Source: Gordonia insulae (GTDB lineage Bacteria; Actinomycetota; Actinomycetes; Mycobacteriales; Mycobacteriaceae). Taken from it: 64,000 nucleotides of DNA. The notes beneath the pieces were generated by a model. That model did not search any database. It worked only from the letters and a program-made list of their open reading frames with translations, and was not told where the DNA came from. The DNA lies in contig NZ_CP033972.1 in the NCBI RefSeq assembly GCF_003855095.1, positions 1,860,001 to 1,924,000 on the forward strand. Direction: 5' to 3'. Below are positions 26,510-34,339 of the stretch, piece by piece. A program made the position numbers and the translations under genes. How positions within the stretch are numbered: the stretch's first letter is position 1; each line of letters opens with the position of its first letter.

Positions 26510-27313
26510 GTGACGAGCATCAGGAACGGTCGCGTTCCGCAGCGGCGTATCGCCGAGACGGTGGCCGCCGAACTTCGCGACCTGATCCTGGATGTCGAGG
26601 ACTATCGACTGCCCACACAAGAACAGTTGGTCAAGGATTTCGGCGTCAGTTACCCGTCGATCCGAGAAGCCCTGAGAATACTCGAGACCGAGGGCCTGGT
26701 GACGGTCCGCCGCGGGAACGTCGGCGGCGCGGATGTGCACCGGCCGGATGAGACGTCGGCCGCCTATCACCTCGGCCTCTCCCTGCAGGCAGGCAAGGTC
26801 ACGTTGCACGACCTCGCCGATGGTCTGCGGATGCTCGAACCGCTGTGCGCCGCCGAATGCGCCAAGCGCGACGATCGAGCCGAGGTGGTCGTCCCGGCGC
26901 TCACCGCGGCGATCGACGCGTCGATCGGACTGGTGACCGACGGCGTGGAGTTCACCCACACCGCGCGCGATTTCCACGATCTGGTCGTGTCGTTCGCACC
27001 CAACGCCACCATCCGGTACGCCGTCGGCAGCTACGTGGCGCTGTGGTCGGCGCAGGAGGAGGCCTGGGCCGAGGCCCGCACACGACATGGTGAGTACCCG
27101 TCCCAACTGGAGGCCGAGGAGGCCGTCCGCGCACATCGCCGACTGGTCGAGGAGATCGCGGCGGGCAACGCCGACGAGGCCGAGCGCCTCGCCCGTGCCC
27201 ACCTCGCGGCAACCCAGTCGCTGGTGCTCGAGAAGTATGGCGATCGGATCGTGAACGCCTCGGCGGCGATGTCGCGACAGGCCATCCACCCCGGTCGCCG
27301 ATCCCGGATCTGA
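26510..27313 (+). CDS. GntR-family regulator, FadR subfamily (FCD domain)
   Basis: A 267-residue protein with an N-terminal winged helix-turn-helix ('LPTQEQLVKDFGVSYPSIREALRI', then 'EGLVTVRRGNVGG' as the wing) and a C-terminal helical ligand-binding domain with the FCD pattern, including 'RDFHDLVV'. It is divergent from the dehydrogenase operon and adjacent to operator copy 3, so it is the likely local regulator, responding to a pathway acid or CoA ester. The GTG at 26510 is preferred since it starts 8 residues before the usual 'VPQRRIAETV'; an ATG at 26453 in frame is possible. A TAGACT -10 box (26478-26483) would start a transcript at about 26490, at the ATG of a 7-codon frame ending in the GTGA of this start. 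Confidence 0.85.
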   Translation: MTSIRNGRVPQRRIAETVAAELRDLILDVEDYRLPTQEQLVKDFGVSYPSIREALRILETEGLVTVRRGNVGGADVHRPDETSAAYHLGLSLQAGKVTLHDLADGLRMLEPLCAAECAKRDDRAEVVVPALTAAIDASIGLVTDGVEFTHTARDFHDLVVSFAPNATIRYAVGSYVALWSAQEEAWAEARTRHGEYPSQLEAEEAVRAHRRLVEEIAAGNADEAERLARAHLAATQSLVLEKYGDRIVNASAAMSRQAIHPGRRSRI

Positions 27314-27320
27314 CGCCCGC

Positions 27321-27884
27321 TCAGTCCTGGGGCTCCGGTCGCGACCGCCGTTGGCGCACACGCCACCACATGATGCCGCCCGGGACTGCCACCAGCGCGG
27401 CGAGCGCCACGAACGCCCCGACGACGGCGGGTCGCGGTTCGCGGGAGTCGTCGGCGGCGTACGGCTGGATCGACGGGCCGGCATACCGCACGGCGTCCGC
27501 CTGGCCGATGTCGGCGGTGTTCTCGCACAGCGAGGCACCCCAGTCGTCCTGCCCCGCGGCCACTCCCCCGGGAGTCCGCCCGAGTACCAACAGCCGTTCG
27601 GCCCCGATCTCGAGCGGGACACCGCACGCCGCCGAACTCGACGACGTCAGCACCGTGATCGTCTGCGGTACCCGCTGTTTGTAGCTCTGCCGAACCTCGA
27701 ACCGGTACCGGACCGCGGAACCGTCCGCCACGCGCGACACCGGAATACCGAGCACCACCGCGGATGCGTCCTTGATGACCGCGGCGGTCGGTCGTGCGGC
27801 ACAACTGCAGGCGCACGCGGTCCCCGGGGTCAGCGAGAGCACACCGAGCGCGGCAGCGAGCACGAGGACCGTTCGCATCACCAT
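27321..27884 (-). CDS. Exported TIMP/NTR-like protein with C-terminal membrane anchor
   Basis: A 187-residue protein. Residues 1-25 form a signal peptide ('LVLAAALGVLSLTPGTACA'), after which the mature chain begins with a Cys-x-Cys pair (CSCA), as in bacterial TIMP/netrin-like domains. Further cysteines (AACG, LCEN) could form disulfides. A hydrophobic helix near 153-175 ('VVGAFVALAALVAVPGG') is followed by a basic tail, so the protein is anchored with its domain outside. Function of the bacterial family is unknown. It converges on the GntR gene with only 7 bp between stops, and is probably unrelated to the catabolic island. Confidence 0.65.
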   Translation of the reverse strand: MVMRTVLVLAAALGVLSLTPGTACACSCAARPTAAVIKDASAVVLGIPVSRVADGSAVRYRFEVRQSYKQRVPQTITVLTSSSSAACGVPLEIGAERLLVLGRTPGGVAAGQDDWGASLCENTADIGQADAVRYAGPSIQPYAADDSREPRPAVVGAFVALAALVAVPGGIMWWRVRQRRSRPEPQD

Positions 27885-28087
27885 GTCGAGACCTGCACGC
27901 CGAACTCGATCGAGCTGCTCGGTGCGCTCCCGGCGCCGCGCTGTGCCATCCTCATCCGGTCACCGTAGTCTCGTGCGCCGGGCGCGGTCTCGTGTCCTCG
28001 CATTCGCGCTCACCCTGCGATTTCCGACGGTGCCGTCGGGACGGGCGGCCGGGAGTGGATCCGGCGCCTGACGAGTATGGTGTCCAC

Positions 28088-28429
28088 GTGGACGCGACGA
28101 TCTATCACAATCCCAAGTGCTCGACCTCTCGCAAAGCACTGGAGAAACTCCGCGACGCGGGGATCGAACCGACGATCGTGAAATACCTCGACCAGCCGTA
28201 CACGCGCGACCAGCTGACCAGGCTGATCGCCGACGCGGGCCTGACCGTCCGCGAGGCCGCGCGCAAGCGCGAGTCGCTCTACAAGGAACTCGACCTGGCG
28301 TCCCTGCCGGAGGACAAGCTGCTCACCGAGATGGTCGCGCATCCGATCCTCGTCGAGCGTCCATTCGTGGTGACGGACAAGGGTACCCGGCTCGCTCGTC
28401 CGGTCGACACCCTCGACGAGATCCTCTGA
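28088..28429 (+). CDS. ArsC/Spx-family thioredoxin-fold protein (arsenate reductase-like)
   Basis: A 113-residue protein with the glutaredoxin-type active site 'YHNPKCSTSRKAL' and the C-terminal 'HPILVERPFVV..KG..LARP', both typical of ArsC proteins of the plasmid R773 class. The catalytic cysteine is C11. Known members reduce arsenate using glutathione or mycothiol systems, but many chromosomal copies are of unproven function. The GTG at 28088 gives the family length. No other arsenic-resistance genes are adjacent, which weakens a specific arsenic role. The 203 bp before it are a divergent intergenic region shared with the TIMP-like gene. Confidence 0.82.
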   Translation: MDATIYHNPKCSTSRKALEKLRDAGIEPTIVKYLDQPYTRDQLTRLIADAGLTVREAARKRESLYKELDLASLPEDKLLTEMVAHPILVERPFVVTDKGTRLARPVDTLDEIL

Positions 28430-28496
28430 CACCACACGACACGACCTTTCGGACATACCTCGCGAGAGCGAAAAGACGCGTCGCCCGCCGGATTAG

Positions 28497-28514
28497 TTCC
28501 GTGTTACAACGGAA
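28497..28514. promoter_or_regulatory. Inverted repeat upstream of asparagine synthetase
   Basis: TTCCGT and ACGGAA flank a 6-bp spacer, 48 bp before the asnB start. A second small hairpin, GCTGA/TCAGC, follows at 28517-28532. The first could be an operator for nitrogen- or amino-acid-responsive control and the second part of the leader; neither has been matched to a known motif. Confidence 0.35.
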
Positions 28515-28561
28515 TTGCTGATGTCTTTCAGCATCGCCGATCACCGAAGTGGGGTGCGTCC

Positions 28562-30403
28562 ATGTGCGGAATTACCGGCTGGGTGGGCTACACCAGCGAG
28601 ATATCGAGCAAGAGAACCATTCTCGACCAGATGACCGCGACGATGAGCGACCGCGGCCCCGATGACGTCGGCACCTACGTCGATCGCCACGTCGGTCTCG
28701 GACATCGACGACTGGCCATCATCGACCTGCCGCTCGGCCATCAGCCGATGGTGTTCGACACCGGGAACGGTGATGTCGCGATCGTCTACAGCGGCGAGAC
28801 GTACAACTTCCGCGAGCTGCGTGGTGAGCTCTCGGCCGCCGGCCACCACTTCCACACCGACAGCGACACCGAGGTCGTCCTGCATGGATACCTGGAGTGG
28901 GGCACCGAGGTGGTCGATCGCCTGAACGGCATGTACGCCTTCGCGATCTGGGACGGTCGCACGGAGCAGCTCGTGATGGTACGAGACCGCCTGGGCATCA
29001 AGCCGTTCTACTATTCACAGACCGACGACGGCGTGGTGTTCGGTTCGGAACCCAAAGCCCTGCTGGTCAATCCGCGGGTACCGCGCACCGTGGACGCCGA
29101 TGGGTTCCGCGAACTGTTCGCGGTCACCAAGGCACCAGGATGGTCGATGTGGAAGCACATCCGTGAGGTCGAACCGGGCACCGTGGTGACCGTGTCGCGA
29201 GAGGGCTGCGCCACCCGGACCTACTGGACGCTCCCCGCGCGTGGGCACACCGACGACATCGACGGGACGGTCGATCACGTGCGGGAACTGATGACCGACA
29301 TCGTCGATCGCCAGCTGATCGCGGATGTCCCGCGCTGCGTATTGCTCTCGGGCGGTCTGGATTCGAGCGCACTCACCGGACTCGCCGCCGCACGACTCGG
29401 CGCCGACGGTCACCGCGTCCACAGCTATGCGGTCGACTTCGTCGACCAGGAGGAGAACTTCCGCCCGGACGAGATGCGGGGAACACCCGACTCCCCCTTT
29501 GTCCGCGACGTCGCGACACACGTCGGATCCATGCACCGCGACGTCGTGCTCGACCCCGCCGACCTCACCGATCCCGCGATACGCCGGGCAGTGATCGGGG
29601 CCCGTGACATCCCGGCCGGCCTCGGCGATATGGACAGCTCGCTCTACTTGCTGTTCAAGGCGATTCGAGCAGAGTCGACCGTAGCGCTGTCCGGTGAGTC
29701 CGCCGACGAGGTGTTCGGCGGCTACCGCTGGTTCTTCGACGACGACGCACGCGGCGCGCAGACGTTCCCGTGGCTCGCGTTCGGCAGCGCGCTGACCCGT
29801 TCGCGGTATTCCATGCTCACTCCGGAGATGCAGAAGATCCTCGACATCGACTCCTATGTCGGCGACCAGTATGCGACGGCCCTGACCGCGGTCCCCGTGG
29901 TCGACGGCGAGTCATCGGAGGAGCGCAGGATGCGGATCATCTGCCACCTGCATCTCACCCGGTTCGTCCGAATGCTGTTGGACCGCAAGGACCGCGCATC
30001 GATGGCCGTGGGGCTGGAGGTGCGTGTCCCGTTCTGTGATCACCGCCTCGTCGAGTACGTCTACAACACCCCGTGGGCCTTCAAGACGTTCGACGGTCGC
30101 GAGAAGAGTCTCCTGCGGCATGCGACGAAGCACGTGCTCCCACAGTCGGTGGTCGATCGGACGAAGAGCCCGTACCCGTCCACCCAGGACGTCAAGTACA
30201 CGGCCACACTGCAGCAGCAACTCGAGGACGTGGCCGCCGAACGCGACCACCTGGTGTTCGATCTCGTCGACCGCCGGGCTGTCGCCGCGATGACCGCCAC
30301 CGACGCGCACGACGTCGCACCCGAGGTGCGGACACAGATGGACCGGGTCCTCGACCTCTACCACTGGATCGACATGTACTCGCCGGAACTGCAGGTGGCG
30401 TGA
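28562..30403 (+). CDS. asnB: Asparagine synthetase (glutamine-hydrolysing)
   Basis: A 613-residue two-domain enzyme. The mature N-terminus is Cys2 (MCGITGW), the nucleophile of a class II glutamine amidotransferase, and the 'SDRGPDD' segment is present. The synthetase domain carries the PP-loop SGGLDSS at 263-269. It makes asparagine from aspartate, glutamine and ATP in the cytoplasm. Actinobacteria often have several asnB-like genes and some modify secondary metabolites or cell-wall components by amidation; the full set of motifs here suits ordinary asparagine synthesis, but the substrate cannot be proven from sequence. It stands alone between unrelated genes. Its stop lies in a 17-bp tandem duplication. 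Confidence 0.88.
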   Translation: MCGITGWVGYTSEISSKRTILDQMTATMSDRGPDDVGTYVDRHVGLGHRRLAIIDLPLGHQPMVFDTGNGDVAIVYSGETYNFRELRGELSAAGHHFHTDSDTEVVLHGYLEWGTEVVDRLNGMYAFAIWDGRTEQLVMVRDRLGIKPFYYSQTDDGVVFGSEPKALLVNPRVPRTVDADGFRELFAVTKAPGWSMWKHIREVEPGTVVTVSREGCATRTYWTLPARGHTDDIDGTVDHVRELMTDIVDRQLIADVPRCVLLSGGLDSSALTGLAAARLGADGHRVHSYAVDFVDQEENFRPDEMRGTPDSPFVRDVATHVGSMHRDVVLDPADLTDPAIRRAVIGARDIPAGLGDMDSSLYLLFKAIRAESTVALSGESADEVFGGYRWFFDDDARGAQTFPWLAFGSALTRSRYSMLTPEMQKILDIDSYVGDQYATALTAVPVVDGESSEERRMRIICHLHLTRFVRMLLDRKDRASMAVGLEVRVPFCDHRLVEYVYNTPWAFKTFDGREKSLLRHATKHVLPQSVVDRTKSPYPSTQDVKYTATLQQQLEDVAAERDHLVFDLVDRRAVAAMTATDAHDVAPEVRTQMDRVLDLYHWIDMYSPELQVA

Positions 30404-30431
30404 CGTCGGGTTCTGCGTGACGTCGGGTTCT
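30398..30431. repeat. Perfect 17-bp tandem duplication at a convergent gene junction
   Basis: GCGTGACGTCGGGTTCT occurs twice head to tail (30398-30414 and 30415-30431). The first copy contains the asnB stop codon, and the second runs into the stop of the convergent SnoaL/LEH-type gene. It is probably a small replication-slippage duplication. Confidence 0.9.
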
Positions 30432-30873
30432 AGCCGGCGACGGCTTTCGCCGGCAACGGCTTCTGTACCGCGGGGATCACCGCGGCGAGCAGGCCCCGGA
30501 TGAGCCCCTTGGCCATGTCGAAATAGTCGAAGTAGTCGCGCCACACCGTGATCCGGCCCTCGGCGACCTCGAAGCGCCCGCAGACCCAGAACTGCATGAC
30601 CACCGGGCCCATCCGCAGTTCGTCGACGCGCTCGGTCAGGACCACGGGCCCGTCGGACGACACGTTGACCATGCGGTAGTTGAAACCCGCCCACGAGAGC
30701 TTGTCCATCCCACCGAAGATCTTCGCCACCTTGCGTTTACCGTGCACCGTCGGTGTCGAGACATTGGTGTAGGCGATGTGCTCGTCGAGATCGTCGAGGG
30801 CAGCCGCCACGTTCCCGCGCGCCAGGTCGTCGAGGAATTCGGTGACGATGTCGATCGGTGTCTGCGATGTCAT
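30430..30873 (-). CDS. Limonene-1,2-epoxide hydrolase/SnoaL-like protein
   Basis: A 147-residue NTF2-fold protein of the limonene-epoxide hydrolase type, similar to mycobacterial EphG. The Asp-Arg-Asp catalytic set of that family can be placed in 'TERVDELRMG' and 'ITVWRDYFDYFD'. Such enzymes open epoxides in one step. The ATG at 30873 starts the fold correctly; the longer upstream frame covers the L25 leader region and is not coding. It converges on asnB with the duplication between them. An epoxide hydrolase would fit an organism degrading terpenes or sterols, but this gene is separated from the catabolic island, so a link is speculative. Confidence 0.78.
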   Translation of the reverse strand: MTSQTPIDIVTEFLDDLARGNVAAALDDLDEHIAYTNVSTPTVHGKRKVAKIFGGMDKLSWAGFNYRMVNVSSDGPVVLTERVDELRMGPVVMQFWVCGRFEVAEGRITVWRDYFDYFDMAKGLIRGLLAAVIPAVQKPLPAKAVAG

Positions 30874-30962
30874 GGTGTCAGTATGCCTGTGACGGAGAGT
30901 CACGGAAATACCTCCACGACGGCCCCATCCCTCCCCGCCTACGCGCGGCCACCAGGCGCGAT

Positions 30963-30992
30963 GTGACATCCGCCCAGGCCGTCGGCTATTCT
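30963..30992 (+). promoter_or_regulatory. Predicted promoter of rplY-pth
   Basis: GTGACA (30963-30968) and TATTCT (30987-30992) are spaced by 18 bp and match the housekeeping -35 and -10 form of actinobacteria. Transcription would start near 30999 and give a leader of about 167 nt before rplY. Confidence 0.5.
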
Positions 30993-31059
30993 CTTCTGCG
31001 TTGTCTCGGCGAGGGTGAGTGATCACCGTTATCGGCGCGGCCATCACGGAAACTCCTCC

Positions 31060-31080
31060 GCGGGCGTCTGCATCGCCCGC
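31060..31080 (+). promoter_or_regulatory. Hairpin in the rplY leader
   Basis: GCGGGCG and CGCCCGC form a perfect 7-bp stem with a 7-nt loop about 85 nt before the L25 start. It may take part in leader control of this ribosomal-protein gene, or be incidental in a GC-rich region. No T-run follows, so it is not a classical terminator. Confidence 0.4.
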
Positions 31081-31165
31081 CCGGTCGGTTCCGGTCGATG
31101 TCGCTCGCTGCGACCCGCCAACCGAACCACCGCGGTCATCGAGCCGCAGAACGAGGAGAAACACC

Positions 31166-31798
31166 ATGGCAACCGAAACCGCCAAGCTCGCGGTCACCAC
31201 CCGCACCGAAAAGGGCAAGGGCGCCGCCCGCCGCGCACGTCGCGCCGGCCAGGTCCCCGCCGTGCTCTACGGCCACGGCACCGACCCGCAGCACCTCAGC
31301 CTGCCGGCTCTCGAGCTCGCGGCGATCCTGCGTAACAGCGGCACCAACTCGATCATCGACCTCGACATCGAGGGCACCAGCCAGCTCGCGCTGACCAAGC
31401 AGATCGACGTCCACCCGATCCGCAACTACATCGAGCACGTCGACCTCCAGGTGATCCGCCGCGGCGAGAAGGTCACCGTCGAGGTCACCATCGTCGTCGA
31501 GGGCGACGCCGCCCCGGGCACCTTGGTCACCCAGGACGCGAACTCCGTCGACATCGAGGCCGACGTGCTGTCGATCCCCGAGCAGATCGTCGTCAGCGTC
31601 GAGGGCACCACCGCGGGCAACGCCGTGCACGCCTCGGACCTGGAGCTGCCGGAGGGTGTCACCCTGATCAGCGATCCCGACACCCTGATCGTCGCCATCA
31701 ACGAGGCCCCGACCGCATCCGACCTCGAAGAGGAGGCCGAAGAGGCCGGCGCCGAGACCCCGGGCACCGACGAGGATGCCGCCGAGTCGGCCGAATAG
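31166..31798 (+). CDS. rplY: 50S ribosomal protein L25 (Ctc form)
   Basis: A 210-residue long-form L25. The N-terminal 5S-rRNA-binding domain starts '[20 protein letters not shown]' and 'VLYGHG', and the C-terminal TL5-type beta domain ends in an acidic tail ('[13 protein letters not shown]'). It binds 5S rRNA in the central protuberance of the large subunit; in Bacillus the homolog is general stress protein Ctc. The ATG follows 'gaggag' closely. It is followed after 20 bp by pth, the same order as in Mycobacterium. The gene has its own predicted promoter at 30963. Confidence 0.95.
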   Translation: MATETAKLAVTTRTEKGKGAARRARRAGQVPAVLYGHGTDPQHLSLPALELAAILRNSGTNSIIDLDIEGTSQLALTKQIDVHPIRNYIEHVDLQVIRRGEKVTVEVTIVVEGDAAPGTLVTQDANSVDIEADVLSIPEQIVVSVEGTTAGNAVHASDLELPEGVTLISDPDTLIVAINEAPTASDLEEEAEEAGAETPGTDEDAAESAE

Positions 31799-31818
31799 GT
31801 CCATTCGTCGACTGATCG

Positions 31819-32385
31819 ATGAAACTGATTGTCGGGCTGGGTAACCCAGGTCCGAAGTACGAGAAGACGAGGCACAACATCGGCGCGATGGTCGCCGATG
31901 GCCTCGTCGCCTCGGCCGGCGAGCGGTGGAAGCTGCACAAGAAATCGGGTGCGGAGGTCGCCCCGATCACCCTCGCCGGCCGTCAGGTCCTGGTCGCCAG
32001 GCCGCGGACCTACATGAACGAATCGGGACGCCAGATCGGCCCGCTGGCCAAGTTCTATTCGATACCCACAGAAGACATCATCGCGCTGCACGACGAGCTC
32101 GACATCGACTTCGGGCTGGTACGACTCAAACGCGGCGGTGGTGAGGGTGGGCACAACGGGCTCCGTTCGATCAGCCAGTCCATCGGGACGCGTGACTACC
32201 TGCGGGTGCGACTGGGCATCGGCCGGCCGCCGGGCCGCCAGGACCCCGCCGACTTCGTGCTGAAACCGTTCCCGTCGTCGGCACGGACCGACGTCGAACT
32301 CCTGATCACCCACGGCGTCGACGCCGTGGAGCTGCTGGTCGCCCACGGACTCGAACCGGCGCAGAACACCGTGCACGCCTGGTAA
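31819..32385 (+). CDS. pth: Peptidyl-tRNA hydrolase
   Basis: A 188-residue Pth of normal length. The start '[22 protein letters not shown]' style motif is intact, with catalytic H20 in 'TRHNIG', followed by '[10 protein letters not shown]' and '[13 protein letters not shown]'. It releases peptides from prematurely dropped peptidyl-tRNA, an essential recycling step in the cytoplasm. It is directly downstream of rplY and likely co-transcribed. In Mycobacterium this pair lies a few genes from ispE; here about 18 kb separates them, so the segment between has been rearranged or inserted. Confidence 0.96.
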   Translation: MKLIVGLGNPGPKYEKTRHNIGAMVADGLVASAGERWKLHKKSGAEVAPITLAGRQVLVARPRTYMNESGRQIGPLAKFYSIPTEDIIALHDELDIDFGLVRLKRGGGEGGHNGLRSISQSIGTRDYLRVRLGIGRPPGRQDPADFVLKPFPSSARTDVELLITHGVDAVELLVAHGLEPAQNTVHAW

Positions 32386-32405
32386 CTCGGTGCGACGATG
32401 AGGCG

Positions 32406-34223
32406 GTGTCGGATGCAGCCCTGAGCCTGATCATCCTGGGCGTCACCGTCGCGCTGTTCGTCATCAACCGGCTTCCCGTCGGAGTCGTCGCGATCGCGTC
32501 CGCACTCGCCCTCTATTTCTCCGGCCTGGTCAGTGTGGAATCGATGACCAGTGGGCTCGGTGCGACGGTCATCGTGTTCATCGCGGCCCTCTTCGTGGTG
32601 AGCGAGGGACTCGAGGCCGCCGGCATCACCGCCTGGGTGGGGCACACGATGAACCGGATCGCAGGCACCACGCGGATGCGGGTGCTGGCGTCGATCATGG
32701 TGCTCGGCGCTCTGCTCAGCGCCCTCATCACCGTGAACGGCGCGGCCGCGGCGCTCGTCCCGGTCACCGTCGCGATCGCGCGGCATGCGGGAATGCTGCC
32801 GTCGCGCGTGCTCATCCCATTGGCCTACGGATGCAGCGCGGGCTCGCTGCTGACCCTGTCCGGCAGCCCCGTCAACGTCATCGTCGACGAGGCGATGGTC
32901 GACGAATCCGGCAACGGCTTCGGCTACTTCGAGTTCGCGGCGGTGGGCATCCCGCTGGTCCTCGTGACGGTCGCGATCACCGCGCTCATCGGCGAACGCG
33001 CACTCCCCAGGCGCGAATCGACCGCGCTGCCCGACGATTTCAGCGACTATCTCGGCACCGTCACCGAGTACTACGGCCTCGACGACCGGATCTACCGGCT
33101 ACACGTGGGACCGGAATCGTCACTGATCGGCATGAGCGTGCGGGACCTGCGTACCGATGACTCACCGGTGCACGCCGTCGCCGCGCAGCGAGCACAGGGG
33201 GCGACGGTCCTCGACTCCGCCCAACCCCTGGCCGAGGGCGACGCCGTCGTGGTCTCCGGGCCCGGGCCCGACGTCGAATCACTGGCGCGCGACCACGGAC
33301 TCACCGTGGAGGATGTGGCGGGCCGACACGGCCGCGCCGGCAGGCTCATCGACCGCGACCTCGGTCTCTCCGAAGTGGTGATCCCACCCAGGTCGGAATG
33401 GATCGGCAACCGCGTGTTCGCGGGCATGGTGCGCGGCGAGGACGGACTCCTCGTGCTCTCGGTGCGGCGGCGTAATCGCGACATCGGCCCGCGGGTCGTC
33501 GACCTCGCCGAAGGGGACACGTTGCTCGTCCACGGTCCGTGGCGGGCCGTCGACGCCCTCTCGGCCGACCGGCAGGTGCTGGTGGTGGCCTCGTCCGAGC
33601 AGGTGCGTCGCCAGACCGTTCCGCTCGGCCGGACCGCACCGCGCGCGGCACTGATCCTGGTCGCGATGATCGTGCTGCTCGCCACCGGCGTCGTCCCGGC
33701 TGTCGTCGCCGCCCTGCTGGCCGCGGTCGCGATGATCCTCAGCGGCGTCATCACGTCCGAGCACGCCTACCGTGCGGTGTCGTGGCCGACGCTCGTGCTG
33801 ATCGCGGCGCTGATCCCGATGTCCACGGCCATCACCGACAGCGGCGGGGCCGAGTTGGTCGCGCGGCCCATCGTGGACCTGGTGTCCGATCACAGCCCGT
33901 ATGTCCTGCTCGTCGCACTGTTCCTGTTGACCGCCATCCTCGGTCAGTTCATCTCGAATGCCGCGACGGTCCTCATCGTGATCCCGATCGCGCTCGCCGC
34001 CGCAGCCGAGGTCGGCGTGGATGCGCGCCCGATCCTCATGCTCGTGTGTGTCGCCGGGGCGGCATCGGTGCTGACCCCCATCGCCACCCCCGCCAACATG
34101 ATCGTGATGGCACCGGGCGGGTATCGGTTCGGCGATTACTGGCGCCTCGGTGTACCGGTGATGTTCGGTTGGCTCGTCGTCGCGATGCTGGTGATCCCGG
34201 CCGTCTGGCCGCTGTCCGGGTGA
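32406..34223 (+). CDS. SLC13-type anion permease with TrkA-C domains
   Basis: A 605-residue membrane protein. Hydrophobic segments fill residues 1-200 and 410-605, and between them is a soluble region of about 200 residues containing two TrkA-C (RCK-C)-like domains ('LHVGPESSLIGMSVRDL...' and 'IPPRSEWIGNRVFAG...'). This layout marks the SLC13/DASS group, which carries sulfate, dicarboxylates or related anions with sodium or protons. The repeated motif 'LTLSGSPVNVIV' in the first half and 'VLTPIATPANMIV' in the second correspond to the SNT-type substrate/ion-binding loops. The GTG is 20 bp after pth, so it may be co-transcribed. Its substrate is unknown. Confidence 0.82.
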   Translation: MSDAALSLIILGVTVALFVINRLPVGVVAIASALALYFSGLVSVESMTSGLGATVIVFIAALFVVSEGLEAAGITAWVGHTMNRIAGTTRMRVLASIMVLGALLSALITVNGAAAALVPVTVAIARHAGMLPSRVLIPLAYGCSAGSLLTLSGSPVNVIVDEAMVDESGNGFGYFEFAAVGIPLVLVTVAITALIGERALPRRESTALPDDFSDYLGTVTEYYGLDDRIYRLHVGPESSLIGMSVRDLRTDDSPVHAVAAQRAQGATVLDSAQPLAEGDAVVVSGPGPDVESLARDHGLTVEDVAGRHGRAGRLIDRDLGLSEVVIPPRSEWIGNRVFAGMVRGEDGLLVLSVRRRNRDIGPRVVDLAEGDTLLVHGPWRAVDALSADRQVLVVASSEQVRRQTVPLGRTAPRAALILVAMIVLLATGVVPAVVAALLAAVAMILSGVITSEHAYRAVSWPTLVLIAALIPMSTAITDSGGAELVARPIVDLVSDHSPYVLLVALFLLTAILGQFISNAATVLIVIPIALAAAAEVGVDARPILMLVCVAGAASVLTPIATPANMIVMAPGGYRFGDYWRLGVPVMFGWLVVAMLVIPAVWPLSG

Positions 34224-34339
34224 TGGACCCTGCGACCGGGGCTGACGTGGTGCGACGACAATGGGACCAAAGGCTTCTTACTTCGCGGTAATGTACGCCT
34301 ACAATCACAGTCGGCCGATCATCGACGAAACGGAGAACT

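Noticed and set aside
28088..28429. An arsenic-resistance operon around the ArsC-like gene
   Set aside because: No ArsR, arsenite efflux or related gene is adjacent; only the single reductase-like gene is present.
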